Below are positions 17,182 through 25,461 of a stretch of DNA of 64,000 nt, one piece after another. The stretch lies in assembly GCF_036346875.1 (NCBI RefSeq), contig NZ_CP107852.1, positions 3,658,001 to 3,722,000 on the forward strand, given 5' to 3'. The position numbers were made by a program, and so were the translations under genes. The stretch is from Nocardia sp. NBC_00508. Lineage in GTDB: Bacteria; Actinomycetota; Actinomycetes; Mycobacteriales; Mycobacteriaceae. Within the stretch, counting starts at the first letter, position 1, and each line of letters opens with the position of its first letter. The notes beneath the pieces are model-generated. The model had not been told where the DNA came from and ran no database searches. It worked only from the letters and a program-made list of their open reading frames with translations.

Positions 17182-18213
17182 ATGCTGATCGAATACGGGG
17201 TATGGGTTGCACGGCTGGTTCTGTGTGTCGTGTTCGGGCTGTCGGCCTGGGGCAAGCTCGCGGATCGGAGCGCGACGCGGCAGGCGGTGGGGGACTTCGG
17301 GGTGCCGCTGCGCTGGGTGCCCGTTGTGGCATGGGGACTGCCGATCGCCGAGGCGATGATCGCGGTCGCGCTGTTGCTTCCCAGGGTTTCCGGGTTGGCC
17401 GCGGTCGCGGCGCTGCTGCTGCTCGCTGTGTTCACGGCGGCGATCCTGCGCTTGCTGCGCCGTGGTGAGCGGCCCTCCTGTTCCTGCTTCGGCGCTGTCA
17501 GCGCGATGCCCATCGGTCCGAAGACCTTGGCGCGCAACGGCGTTCTCCTCGTGCTCGCCGCGGCCGTCGGTGTGGGCGCGCTGACCCATCCGCGTTTGCC
17601 GATGGGCTTGCCCGCGGACAACGCGGTCGGTTGTGCGGTGGTCGCCGCGCTGGCGGCGATGCTGGCGTGGTTGGCGGGGCAACTGCGCGCCCTGCGCCGC
17701 CGGGTCGACGAGCAGGCGCTGTCGACGTTGGGCGCGGAGGGCCTGCCGGTGGGCTCGGTGGCGCCGGAATTCGAACTGCTCGACGCCAGAGACGGGAAGA
17801 CCACACTGGAAGGACTGTTGACCGGGGATCGGTCGGTGCTGCTGGTATTCGTGCATCCGGGCTGTGACCTGTGCGCTGCGCTGGCCAGGGAACTGCCACG
17901 CTGGCACGCGCGCACCGGCGATGCCCTGACCATCGTGGCGGTCGGTAACGGTGACGCTGTCGAGCAGGCCGCGTGGGGCATCGAAAACGGGCTCGGCGAG
18001 ATTCCTTCGCTGGTACAGCAGGGCAACGAGGCGGCTCTGCGCTATCGGGTGCGCGGAACCCCGTCCGCCGTACTGATCGATCCCGACGGCCGCGTCGCTG
18101 CCCCCGTCGCCAGAGGCGGTATCGCAATCCGCGAGCTGATCCGCACGGCGAAAGCGGCGCGGCGCCCGCGTCCGCCCGAGCGCAACGAGACCCCTGCGGG
18201 GATTTCCCGCTGA
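17182..18213 (+). CDS. MauE-like membrane domain fused to TlpA-like thioredoxin domain
   Basis: A 343-residue fusion. Residues 1-175 are a MauE/DoxX-type four-to-five-helix membrane module with a Cys-Ser-Cys pair at 100-102 (RPSCSCFG). Residues about 185-320 are a TlpA/AhpC-type thioredoxin fold. It starts VGSVAPEFELLDARDG, has the redox motif CDLC at 228-231 within VFVHPGCDLC, and the cis-Pro segment RGTPSAVLIDPDGR. The layout suggests electrons pass across the membrane from a MauE/CcdA-like unit to its own extracytoplasmic thioredoxin domain, for example for disulfide isomerisation. In methylotrophs the same two activities are separate Mau proteins. Substrate unknown; no methylamine dehydrogenase genes are nearby. 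Confidence 0.84.
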   Translation: MLIEYGVWVARLVLCVVFGLSAWGKLADRSATRQAVGDFGVPLRWVPVVAWGLPIAEAMIAVALLLPRVSGLAAVAALLLLAVFTAAILRLLRRGERPSCSCFGAVSAMPIGPKTLARNGVLLVLAAAVGVGALTHPRLPMGLPADNAVGCAVVAALAAMLAWLAGQLRALRRRVDEQALSTLGAEGLPVGSVAPEFELLDARDGKTTLEGLLTGDRSVLLVFVHPGCDLCAALARELPRWHARTGDALTIVAVGNGDAVEQAAWGIENGLGEIPSLVQQGNEAALRYRVRGTPSAVLIDPDGRVAAPVARGGIAIRELIRTAKAARRPRPPERNETPAGISR

Positions 18214-18238
18214 GTTTCGGGTCGTACATTCTTTCCGC

Positions 18239-18287
18239 GCCGAACTTCGACAGGTTCGCCTTCGGGTGCCGATGAGCTTCCGCTGTA
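18239..18287 (-). pseudogene. Remnant of a Rieske-domain gene tail
   Basis: Positions 18239-18269 match 18896-18926, inside the Rieske domain of the neighbouring gene, at 29 of 31 bases in the same orientation, with weaker similarity to about 18287. Read on the minus strand it encodes HPKANLSKFGA, against HLKADLSKFGV in the intact gene. The CPH metal-binding residues are lost and no start or surrounding frame remains. It is a leftover of a duplicated or displaced gene end. Confidence 0.55.
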
Positions 18288-18387
18288 GTCGACAGCTACT
18301 TTCTAGCTATCTTTCTGTGTCTTGCGCCGCTACCATCGAGTGGCACTGGTGCAGCATCCGAGATCCATCGACCCAGAGGGGAAAGTC

Positions 18388-18729
18388 ATGGCGCTCTTCG
18401 CATTCACCGATTACTCCGGCAAGGAATTCATCATCCAGCTGAACAACGAGCAGCGGATCGCCGAGGCCCGTCGCATCCTGTCGGGCGATGAGCAGATGTC
18501 TGTGCATGTCATGGGGCGGATCAGGAAACTCCCGACACCCTACAACCCGGGGTGGGATTTCCACCTGGACCCGGACACCATCACGTTCTTCACCATGGCG
18601 ATCGAGGTCTGCGACGCCAGCATCATGTACGTCAACGATCATCTCGACGAGGCGTGCGGCGCATTCCTGCCGGGGTGCATGTGGTGCCCGTGGTCGTCGA
18701 GGCTCACCCGTGAGGTCTCCGAGCGTTAG
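18388..18729 (+). CDS. BP74-N-like domain protein
   Basis: A 113-residue protein. The pattern FAFTDYSGKEFIIQLNNE, AEARRILSG, VMGRIRKL, WDFHLDPDTITFF and AIEVCDA matches the short family found at the N-terminus of the Dictyostelium calmodulin-binding protein BP74 and in actinomycetes. Most bacterial members I recall have a signal peptide; this one starts directly with the domain, so it appears cytoplasmic. A Cys-rich tail (CGAFLPGCMWCPW) is notable. A GAGGGG ribosome-binding site lies 7-12 bases before ATG 18388. It is a single gene between the MauE-TlpA gene and a convergent Rieske gene, bracketed by a direct repeat of the Rieske tail. Function unknown. Confidence 0.7.
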   Translation: MALFAFTDYSGKEFIIQLNNEQRIAEARRILSGDEQMSVHVMGRIRKLPTPYNPGWDFHLDPDTITFFTMAIEVCDASIMYVNDHLDEACGAFLPGCMWCPWSSRLTREVSER

Positions 18730-18744
18730 CGTCTGCCCGCGATG

Positions 18745-18772
18745 CTTCCGGCCGGTGCGCACCGGCCGGAAG
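18745..18772. terminator. Hairpin terminator between convergent genes
   Basis: A perfect 12-bp inverted repeat, CTTCCGGCCGGT and its complement, with a GCGC loop. It lies 15 bases after the BP74-like stop and 10 bases beyond the convergent Rieske gene stop. There is no T-run, so it would work as a GC-rich bidirectional terminator. Confidence 0.65.
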
Positions 18773-18781
18773 GCCCGGTGA

Positions 18782-20323
18782 TCAGCTCAGCTTGCGCGTG
18801 CGCAGTTCGTGTCCCTTGGACGTCTTGCACCGTCCGGACTCCAGATCCCACTGCCAGCCGTGCAGGTTGCAGGTGAGCGTGTTGCCGTCCACCACGCCGA
18901 ACTTCGACAGGTCCGCCTTCAGGTGCGGGCAGCGCCGCTGCACCTCCCAGCCGCCGAGTTCGGTGGAGGCGGAATCGTCGTGGGCCTCGGCGAACCAGCC
19001 GTCGGCGTAGGCGATCCGCTCGTCGGTGAGGCATTTGAAGAAGGTGTAGAGGAACTCGTTGTATCCACCGATTCGCCAGGCCTGGAAACGGGTGGACAGG
19101 AAGATGGTGTTCACCCAGTCCGGCTCCTGGTCGCGCAGTACTGTGCGGACCAGTTCCGGCGCGATGCGGAAGCCGTAGCGGTAGCGGCCCTCGCCCTCGA
19201 CGGGCCCGCGCACCGTGCGTTTGGGGAAGTCCAGCACCACGGTTTCCTCGCCGATCACCAGGCCGACGGGGTAGCCGATGCCGTCGCAGATCAGGTCGCT
19301 CTGGGCCATGATCGGCTCGAAGAGCTTCTGTAGCGGTTCCAGCAGCGCGCCCTCGGCGGTGGTGGCCCAGGTCGCCTTCTCGGCTTCCAGCACCGGCGCG
19401 AGGCGCTGCGCCATCCGCTCGATGTACTCGGCCTTGTTGTCGTAGATCTCCGCGGGGTCGCTCGAGTGGGTCAGCGTCAGTTCGGCGCCGCGCACGTCGG
19501 CGACCGAGCCGGGGATCATCATGATCCCGCCCGTGTTGCCGTGGATCTCCATCTGCTCCAGGAACACCTTCTGGTCCGGGAAGATGTTGCCCTCGTCGCC
19601 GCGATCGTCGTTGAGGTAGCGCAACTCGTCATCGAGGAACACCGGCGGACCCGCCGAAGGCACCACCCAGGTCGCGTCGACCTGCTCGATGTAACTGCGG
19701 GCCCGGTCCATGCCACGCTGACGCTTCTGCTTGCCGAAGTTCGACTTGGTGCGGGCCGGGATGTCGTAGACCATCGGGTACCAGATCGCGCCCGAGTACT
19801 GCAGCAGATGGATGTCGACGTGACCGAACGCGTCGTGCAGCACGTCCATGTCGACGGGCCTGGCGTCGTTCATGTTGAAGCAGGTGGTCTCGCCATCGAA
19901 GACGACCAGCCCGGAGTCGCCGATCGGACCGTCGGCGGGCGCGCGCAGCGCGATGATCATGATGTCCAGGTCGCCGCCCGGACCGGTCACGGTGTGCTTG
20001 AGCGAGTCCTCGGTCTCGAAGAACTTGTGGAAGCCCAGGTGCTCCAACTCCCGCCGCAGGTCCGGCACCGGGTAGTCCGGCAGCAGGACGGTCGCGTCCT
20101 TGTTGACGTGCCTGGCCAGCGTCTTCGCGTCGAAGTGGTCGCGGTGCAGATGCGAGACGTACAGGAAGTCGCAGGCACCCAGCTCGTCCCAATCGAGCTG
20201 GGTGTTGTCGGGGAACGGGAACCACGAACCGAAGTACGCGGGGTTCACCCAGGGGTCGCAAAGGATCGACCCGGCCGCGGTGCGGATATGGAATCCGGCG
20301 TGTCCGACGCTGGTGATCTGCAC
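18782..20323 (-). CDS. Metallo-beta-lactamase fold / Rieske [2Fe-2S] protein (Rv3818-like)
   Basis: A 513-residue two-domain protein. The N-terminal metallo-beta-lactamase fold has the metal motif HLHRDH at residues 58-63 (HxHxDH) and begins ITSVGHAGFHIRTAAGSILCDPW. The C-terminal Rieske domain carries C465-P-H467 and C485-N-L-H488, the four ligands of a [2Fe-2S] cluster. Such proteins resemble UlaG/CMP-NeuAc-hydroxylase-type enzymes; the substrate is unknown. The gene is a conserved neighbour of the acyltransferase pair in mycobacteria. Its transcription converges on the BP74-like gene and ends at the hairpin 18745-18772. Confidence 0.88.
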   Translation of the reverse strand: MQITSVGHAGFHIRTAAGSILCDPWVNPAYFGSWFPFPDNTQLDWDELGACDFLYVSHLHRDHFDAKTLARHVNKDATVLLPDYPVPDLRRELEHLGFHKFFETEDSLKHTVTGPGGDLDIMIIALRAPADGPIGDSGLVVFDGETTCFNMNDARPVDMDVLHDAFGHVDIHLLQYSGAIWYPMVYDIPARTKSNFGKQKRQRGMDRARSYIEQVDATWVVPSAGPPVFLDDELRYLNDDRGDEGNIFPDQKVFLEQMEIHGNTGGIMMIPGSVADVRGAELTLTHSSDPAEIYDNKAEYIERMAQRLAPVLEAEKATWATTAEGALLEPLQKLFEPIMAQSDLICDGIGYPVGLVIGEETVVLDFPKRTVRGPVEGEGRYRYGFRIAPELVRTVLRDQEPDWVNTIFLSTRFQAWRIGGYNEFLYTFFKCLTDERIAYADGWFAEAHDDSASTELGGWEVQRRCPHLKADLSKFGVVDGNTLTCNLHGWQWDLESGRCKTSKGHELRTRKLS

Positions 20324-20364
20324 TAGCTGCTCCTCCTGCTGTTACCAGCCAACCAGGGTAGTAG

Positions 20365-21204
20365 TTACGCGGAGACCTCGCCGATGCAGTAGCCGTCCGG
20401 CCCGGATCGCAGGGTGAAGGTGCGGGTCTGCGCCACACCCGAGGAGTTTGTCACCGGGACGAGCACCGCGACATAGTCGGCGTTCAGCTGTTCCGAGCGG
20501 ATCTGCTGGTCGGCGAATGCGGTGGTACCGGTCAGCATGCCCTGGTTATTGGCCAGCGGGGCGGGGATCGCGCGTCCGGTGGCCGTGGGATCCCAGGTGG
20601 CCGGAGACGCCTTGCAGACCAGCGGGTAGGTGCCTTCCTGGTCGGCCGGATCGAGCGGAGATCCGACGAAGCGGGACAAGTAGCGGCGCACGGTGTGCCT
20701 GGCGTCGGCGTCGTTGTAGGCGACGTCCGCACCGGCCTCGGCGACGCGCGGACAGGCGTAGCCGGTCTCGACCTCCGCGCGATCGATGGCGACCGTAGTG
20801 GTCCTGCTCTGCCAGATGACGGTGTCCTCGGTTGCCGTCCCCGGCTGTGCCAGGGCGGCGAGGACGGACTGCTGGTCGTCGTACATGTCGGCCACGTTCT
20901 TCGGCGCGATGGTCCAGCACTTCTCCTGCATCTCGGCGATGGTGTGCGATTGCAGGTCGGCAGCCCAGCGCTGCACTGCGCTCGCCGCGGCGGGAAGCCC
21001 GGCGACCGCGCCCACCGGCGGAGCGTCGGCGGGCACCGGCGGCAGCGACGAGCTGGTTGGTGGTGTCGTCGCCGGGACGGCGGCGGGTGGCGTCGTGCGC
21101 GCCGCTGCCGGTGCGGCGCTCTCGTCCGGGATACCGGCAACGGAGTCGCAGCCGGTCAGCGCGCCCGCGCCGATCAGGGCCAGGCCGATCATCGATGCGC
21201 GCAT
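20365..21204 (-). CDS. Lipoprotein of unknown function
   Basis: A 279-residue predicted lipoprotein. The signal peptide MRASMIGLALIGAGALTGC ends in a lipobox L-T-G-C with the acylated Cys at residue 19. A Pro/Thr/Ser-rich linker follows to about residue 65. The mature domain (AVQRWAADLQSHTIAEMQEKC onward) has four Cys residues that could form disulfides and ends TFTLRSGPDGYCIGEVSA. I do not recognise the family. The open frame extends 76 codons upstream, but that part is Arg/Pro-rich and overlaps the divergent acyltransferase region, so ATG 21204 is the start. It is 41 bases upstream of the Rieske gene and probably co-transcribed with it. Confidence 0.72.
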   Translation of the reverse strand: MRASMIGLALIGAGALTGCDSVAGIPDESAAPAAARTTPPAAVPATTPPTSSSLPPVPADAPPVGAVAGLPAAASAVQRWAADLQSHTIAEMQEKCWTIAPKNVADMYDDQQSVLAALAQPGTATEDTVIWQSRTTTVAIDRAEVETGYACPRVAEAGADVAYNDADARHTVRRYLSRFVGSPLDPADQEGTYPLVCKASPATWDPTATGRAIPAPLANNQGMLTGTTAFADQQIRSEQLNADYVAVLVPVTNSSGVAQTRTFTLRSGPDGYCIGEVSA

Positions 21205-21547
21205 ACGCGGTCGGGCGCCCCGGCGCCGAGTCGAGTGCGTGGGGGTGCACGCCGGTTGCCCCAGCGGCGTTGATTCCCGACCGATCAGCGCTGCTCCACC
21301 ATGCCGGGCGCTCTGGCGCCGAGTCGGATGGGCGGCTGTGGACGTCGGCTGGTCCGGGTTCGCTGATGCCCGAACCCGATCGCGCGCCGGACTGTGGTCG
21401 TAATCACGCGGTACCGGTCGGGCGCGTTGCACTTGGACGATCCTCTTCCCTCAGGGCGGGCGGTTGGGGTTGCTCGCGCGTCCTCGCTCCGGTGCGGCAC
21501 GCGGAGCACTGCCGGAGGTGACGGTCAGCGACTACGCTAGCGGACTT

Positions 21548-22297
21548 GTGGAACCCGTCTACCGGACGATCATCGGGCTGGCCCGTACCGTCTTCTTTCT
21601 CGAAGGTCTGAAGTTCACCGTCAAGGGCGATGAACACGTCCCCGCACGGGGTGGCGCCGTGCTGGCGGTGAACCACACCGGCTACATGGACTTCACCTAC
21701 GCGGGCCTGCCGGTGCGCACCCCGAAGCGCTACATCCGGTTCATGGCCAAGAAGGAGGTCTTCGACGACAAGATCTCCGGTCCGATCATGCGGGCGCTCA
21801 AGCACATTCCGGTCGACCGTTCGGCGGGCGCCGACTCGTACCAGGCCGCGGTGGAATATCTGCGCCGTGGCGAGCTGGTCGGCGTGTACCCCGAGGCGAC
21901 CATCAGCCGCAGCTTCGAGATCAAGGAGTTCAAATCCGGCGCGGCGCGCATGGCCATCGAGGCGGAGGTGCCGATCATCCCGATCGTCATCTGGGGTGCG
22001 CAGCGGGTGTGGACCAAGGGCTTCCCGAAGCGGCTCGGCCGCACCAACACGCCAATTGCGATCGCGGTCGGCGAACCGATCCAGCCGTTCCAGCCTCCCG
22101 CCGAACTCACGGCCAAACTGCGCTCGACCATGCAGGAGATGCTGCTCGACCTGCAGAAAGGTTACGTGCACGAGCCCGGCGCGTACTGGGTTCCCACCCG
22201 GCTCGGCGGCAGCGCTCCTACCCTGGAGGAAGCGGACGCGATGGATGCCGCCGAGGCGAAGGAGAAGGTCGCGCGCAAGAACGCGGCGGGGCAGTAA
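21548..22297 (+). CDS. 1-acylglycerol-3-phosphate O-acyltransferase family protein (Rv3816c-like)
   Basis: A 249-residue PlsC-type acyltransferase. The catalytic NHTGYMD (H43-x4-D48) and the substrate motif YPEATISRSF are present, with the hydrophobic N-terminus IIGLARTVFFL. These enzymes esterify lysophospholipids or other hydroxyl acceptors at the membrane. The tandem copies correspond to the acyltransferase group Rv3814c-Rv3816c. Start GTG 21548 aligns with the start of the downstream paralogue (VEPVYRTIIGLAR versus AREPVYDILTGLAR) and follows TACGCT (21533-21538) by nine bases. GTG 21518 is an alternative. Confidence 0.87.
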   Translation: MEPVYRTIIGLARTVFFLEGLKFTVKGDEHVPARGGAVLAVNHTGYMDFTYAGLPVRTPKRYIRFMAKKEVFDDKISGPIMRALKHIPVDRSAGADSYQAAVEYLRRGELVGVYPEATISRSFEIKEFKSGAARMAIEAEVPIIPIVIWGAQRVWTKGFPKRLGRTNTPIAIAVGEPIQPFQPPAELTAKLRSTMQEMLLDLQKGYVHEPGAYWVPTRLGGSAPTLEEADAMDAAEAKEKVARKNAAGQ

Positions 22298-22308
22298 CGG
22301 GAGGTGCG

Positions 22309-23070
22309 ATGGCGCGGGAACCGGTTTACGACATCCTCACCGGCTTGGCCCGCACCATCTTCTTCGCGCAGGGTCTGCGTATCGATATCGGAGGCCAAGA
22401 GCACATTCCGCGCTCCGGTGGCGCTGTGCTCGCCGTCAACCACACGGCCTATCTGGATTTCATGGAAGTGGGATTGGTCGGGCGCAAATCCGGCCGCAAC
22501 GTCCGATTCATGATGAAGGCCGAACTCGAGCACGGCATCATCGGTTTCCTCATGAAGCACTGCAAGGCGATCGGCGTCGATCGCACGGCAGGCGCGGAGT
22601 CGTACGCCCGCGCCGTGACCGCGCTGCGGGACGGCGAATTGGTCGTCGTCTATCCCGAGGCGACCATCAGCCGCAGTTTCGAGCTGAAGGGGTTCAAGTC
22701 CGGTGCGGCCCGAATGTCGATCGAGGCCGATGTCCCGATCATTCCGCTGATCATCTGGGGCGCGCACCGCATCTGGACCAAGGACATCCCGAAACAGCTT
22801 GGCCGCCACAACTTTCCGATCAATATCCGCATCGGCGCCCCGATCCCGCCGACCCAACCGGCGGACGAACTCACCGCCACCATGCGCGCCCGCATGAACG
22901 AACTGCTGGAAGCCGCCCAGCGGAACTACTCGATGCCCGAGGGAGCCCGTTGGGTCCCCGTTCGGCTCGGCGGCACCGCACCTACTCTCGCCCAGGCGGC
23001 TGTCCTGGAAAAGGAGGAAATGGCCAGGCGCCGAGCCAAGGCCGCCGGTCGTATGCGACACGAGGCCTAA
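22309..23070 (+). CDS. Second tandem acyltransferase (PlsC type)
   Basis: A 253-residue paralogue of the preceding gene, clearly alike over its whole length. NHTAYLD (H45-x4-D50) and YPEATISRSF are intact, as are KSGAARM and IWGAHRIWTK. The C-terminus has a charged LEKEEMARRRAKAAGR tail. It starts 11 bases after the first gene's stop behind a GGGAGG ribosome-binding site, so the pair forms one operon. Acyl acceptor unknown; mycolata-specific conservation suggests a role in envelope lipids. Confidence 0.87.
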   Translation: MAREPVYDILTGLARTIFFAQGLRIDIGGQEHIPRSGGAVLAVNHTAYLDFMEVGLVGRKSGRNVRFMMKAELEHGIIGFLMKHCKAIGVDRTAGAESYARAVTALRDGELVVVYPEATISRSFELKGFKSGAARMSIEADVPIIPLIIWGAHRIWTKDIPKQLGRHNFPINIRIGAPIPPTQPADELTATMRARMNELLEAAQRNYSMPEGARWVPVRLGGTAPTLAQAAVLEKEEMARRRAKAAGRMRHEA

Positions 23071-23131
23071 TTGTCCTGGCAAGTGTCGGCTGCCAGGCTT
23101 CCGGACAGCACATGACCCATCGCATGAGAAT

Positions 23132-23182
23132 CGCACCCTGAGCGTCGCCATCCTGGAGCGGGAGGAAATGGAGAGGCGGTGA
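23132..23182 (+). pseudogene. C-terminal remnant of a third acyltransferase copy
   Basis: One frame reads TLSVAILEREEMERR then TGA (23180-23182), which parallels the end of the intact gene upstream (TLAQAAVLEKEEMARRR). DNA similarity is evident over GGAGGAAATG and flanking bases. Nothing of the catalytic part remains in the 60 bases between this and the intact stop. Since mycobacteria keep three tandem copies here, this is best read as the tail of a deleted third copy. Confidence 0.55.
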
Positions 23183-23294
23183 GCCGAGCTTCGCTGACCG
23201 CGGGACGTCGACCGTTGGTGCGCGGACAGCGGCCGGCACGCAGAGCCCGGTTCCGGAAAACCGAGGTCGGGAATCGGAACCGGGCCGCAGATGG

Positions 23295-24518
23295 TCACGG
23301 CTGGACGGCGCCGAGCTTCACCGGCACCGACAGCGGGCCGATCGTGAAGAAGGACGGCGAGTAAGGGATGTCTTTCGGGTCGATCGCGAGTGCGAGGTCC
23401 GGCAGCCGCCGGTAGAGCGAGGCGAGCGCGAGCCGGGCCTCCAGGCGGGCCAGCCCGGCGCCGATGCAGTACCGCGGCCCGTGGCCGAACCCGAGATGGC
23501 CGGACTGCTGCTTGCGGGTGATGTCGAACTCGTTCGCGGTCTCGCCGTACTCCGCCGGGTCGATGCCACACGCCTGGTAGGCCACGCCGACCGCGTTCCC
23601 CTTGGGAATGGTCACGCCCGCGATGGTGACTTCCGTCAGCGTGAACCGCCAGCTGGTCATCATCACCGAATGCCGGTATCGCACCGTCTCTTCGACCACG
23701 TCGGCCCAGCGGTCCTCGGCCTTGGCCAACTCGAGCTGATCGGGGTGCCGAGCCAGCGCCAAGATGGCGTATCCGAGCAGATGGACCGTGGTCTCGTGAC
23801 CGGCGACCAGCATGATCCACAAGACGGCCACCAGTTCGTCGGTGGTGAGCTTGTCCTCCTCGTCCCGAGCCTGCACCAGGCCGGTGGTGAGATCGTCGCC
23901 GGGCTCGCGCTGCTTGCGATCGGTCAGTTCGTGCAGGTACGCCATGAGCGCGTTCTGCGTCGCGAACGCCTCCTCGGGCGGGGTGGTGTGCGCCAGGAGG
24001 GTAGCGGTCCAATGCCGCAGATGAGCCCGTTCCGGCTCCGGCACCCCGAACAGTTCGCAGATCACCGCCATCGGCAGCGCTTCGGTGAAGGTGGGCACCA
24101 GGTCCACCCCATCGCCGGCGGCCACCACGTCATCGAGCAATCGATCGATGATCGCCTGGATCCGCGGCTCCAGCGCATGCACCCGGCCCGGCGTGAACGC
24201 CTTGCTGATCAGGCCACGCAGCCGCCGATGGTCGTCGCCATCCTTGGTGGACAGGTGGTCGCCCTGGACGACGGCACGCAGTGGCCAGTCCTCCGCGATC
24301 GATCCGTCGTGCAGGGCAGGCCAGTGCATCGGGTCGCGGGCGAACGTCTTGTTGTCGCCGGCGAGAATCTCGCGTACGGCTGTGTGCGTCAATGCCAGGT
24401 AGGCGGGCACGCCGCCGGGAAACTCCACCTCGACTACGGGCGCGATCTCCCGGAGCCGAATACAGGTGTCTAGCGGAGTCTCGTTCGCGGCGGGGAATGC
24501 GGGCAGGCTGGTTGTCAT
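23295..24518 (-). CDS. Cytochrome P450
   Basis: A 407-residue soluble bacterial P450. Diagnostic motifs in order: the oxygen-activating I-helix AGHETT, the K-helix ExxR in VEETVRY, and the haem-binding loop FGHGPRYCIGAG with Cys351 as axial ligand. CYP family and substrate cannot be assigned from motifs alone; no ferredoxin or reductase gene is adjacent. Start ATG 24518 (MTTSLPAFPAANE) is preceded by AAGGGAAG; an upstream in-frame ATG (24572) adds 18 residues of unlikely sequence. The 5' region contains the first copy of the structured repeat described below, about 140 bases upstream. Confidence 0.93.
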   Translation of the reverse strand: MTTSLPAFPAANETPLDTCIRLREIAPVVEVEFPGGVPAYLALTHTAVREILAGDNKTFARDPMHWPALHDGSIAEDWPLRAVVQGDHLSTKDGDDHRRLRGLISKAFTPGRVHALEPRIQAIIDRLLDDVVAAGDGVDLVPTFTEALPMAVICELFGVPEPERAHLRHWTATLLAHTTPPEEAFATQNALMAYLHELTDRKQREPGDDLTTGLVQARDEEDKLTTDELVAVLWIMLVAGHETTVHLLGYAILALARHPDQLELAKAEDRWADVVEETVRYRHSVMMTSWRFTLTEVTIAGVTIPKGNAVGVAYQACGIDPAEYGETANEFDITRKQQSGHLGFGHGPRYCIGAGLARLEARLALASLYRRLPDLALAIDPKDIPYSPSFFTIGPLSVPVKLGAVQP

Positions 24519-24654
24519 GGAACTTCCCTTCAGCGCGGTGGCCACCCAGCCGTCGTGGTGACGGTTGTGCACGAGTATCGCGCCGACCCGGCCCCGCGGC
24601 AGACACGCTGCAGTTTCCTGCCCGCAACCGTAAATCCGGTGTCACAAAACCGAA

Positions 24655-24794
24655 GTCGGGCAGGTAGCGCGTGCCACCGTGAGCTCGGGGGTAGTCAAAT
24701 GGTCGCTGTCTCTTGTCCTGAAGCCACCATTTCACTCCGCTCGATGCTCGAGTTCGACAACGCAACCACAGCTGGTCGACTGGGCTGGGACTGT
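24655..24794. repeat. Structured repeat element, copy 1
   Basis: About 140 bases that recur at 26334-26476 in the same orientation. The best conserved blocks are CCACCGTGAG, GTAGTCAAATGG, ACTCCGCTCGATG, ACCACAGC and GACTGGGCTGGGACTGT. In the middle, AGTCAAATGGT (24693-24703) pairs with ACCATTTCACT (24726-24736) with one mismatch around a 22-base loop. The two copies differ by small insertions that break every reading frame, so the conserved thing is not protein. It lies upstream of the P450 gene on one side and of the type VII remnant locus on the other. Confidence 0.6.
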
Positions 24795-24826
24795 CCGATA
24801 CACCTCAGCCCGTTGTTCTCGACCCG

Positions 24827-25063
24827 ATGGCTGGAGGTGGACGAGTCAGCCTGCAGGGAGGCGCGGGCGGCATGGCAGGTACTGGCAACCCAACACAAAG
24901 CGGCGGCAGAGGAGGCGGCGGCGGATCCTTCTTGGTTCCGGCCGGTGGGACTACAGGCCCAGCAACCATCGGACCTCAGGTGGTCATCACCTACCAGGCA
25001 GACCAATGCGGAAGTCGCAGGCCCGCAACGGGTTCGCTGTGTTCGAGAAACGCGCCGGAGTGA
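24827..25063 (+). pseudogene. Glycine-rich surface protein remnant
   Basis: The 625 bases between the P450 start and the EspC-like gene hold repeat copy 1 and then this open frame. Its middle (GGAGGMAGTGNPTQSGG, GGGGGSF, and VVITYQA) has the composition and the Gly-run-Ser-Phe then V-T-Y ending typical of the C-termini of bacterial glycine-rich surface proteins. There is no signal peptide, no long repeat body and no ribosome-binding site. The tail after VVITYQADQ looks out of frame. I read it as the end of a lost gene. Confidence 0.35.
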
Positions 25064-25143
25064 GAGGTTCGCGATGAGTGGCTGATGCGGTGAACTAGGC
25101 TGGGTCGAGCCGGACGAGGGTCGAGCCGGAGTGGGGGATCGTT

Positions 25144-25461
25144 GTGTTCGAAGTCAATCCGGAGAACCTGCGGACGGCGGCGCAAGCATTGGCTGTGTTG
25201 CCGACAGAGATAGATGGAGCTGCGTCCTTGGGCGCCGATCAGGTCGACGGGAAGTTGAATGGATCCGTGGTCGGGCACAGTCTCGGGTCCACGACTCCGT
25301 TGGCGGCCCAAGCGCGAGAGACGTTGAAGGCCCGGTTCACTCGGTTCTCAGAGCTGCTCGGGCATGCGGCGAGTACCTACCGCGACGACGATATGGTGGC
25401 CGCCGCCCAGCTGGCTGCGGTGACCGATCTGATCCCGACCGGTGCCCACGATGGTAGCTAG
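25144..25461 (+). CDS. EspC-like type VII secretion target (DUF2580/PF10824)
   Basis: A 105-residue helical protein beginning VFEVNPENLRTAAQALAVLPTEI. It has the GSVVGHSLGSTTPLAAQ and FSELLGHAASTYRDDDMVAAAQL segments that mark the ESX EspC / DUF2580 family. These small WXG100-like proteins partner larger type VII substrates encoded immediately downstream. The DDDM at the end of the second long helix follows Y in a Y-R-D-D-D pattern rather than a clean YxxxD. Start is GTG 25144 with GGGGGA seven bases upstream. Its stop overlaps by 11 bases the ATG of the following (broken) partner gene. Confidence 0.72.
   Translation: MFEVNPENLRTAAQALAVLPTEIDGAASLGADQVDGKLNGSVVGHSLGSTTPLAAQARETLKARFTRFSELLGHAASTYRDDDMVAAAQLAAVTDLIPTGAHDGS

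Noticed and set aside
24655..24720. tRNA-like look of GGTAGCGCGTGCCACC followed by GGGGGTAGTCAAATGG (D-loop and T-loop resemblance)
   Set aside because: No acceptor stem, no seven-base anticodon loop in the right place, and the T-loop is interrupted; the second copy is no better. Treated as the structured repeat instead.
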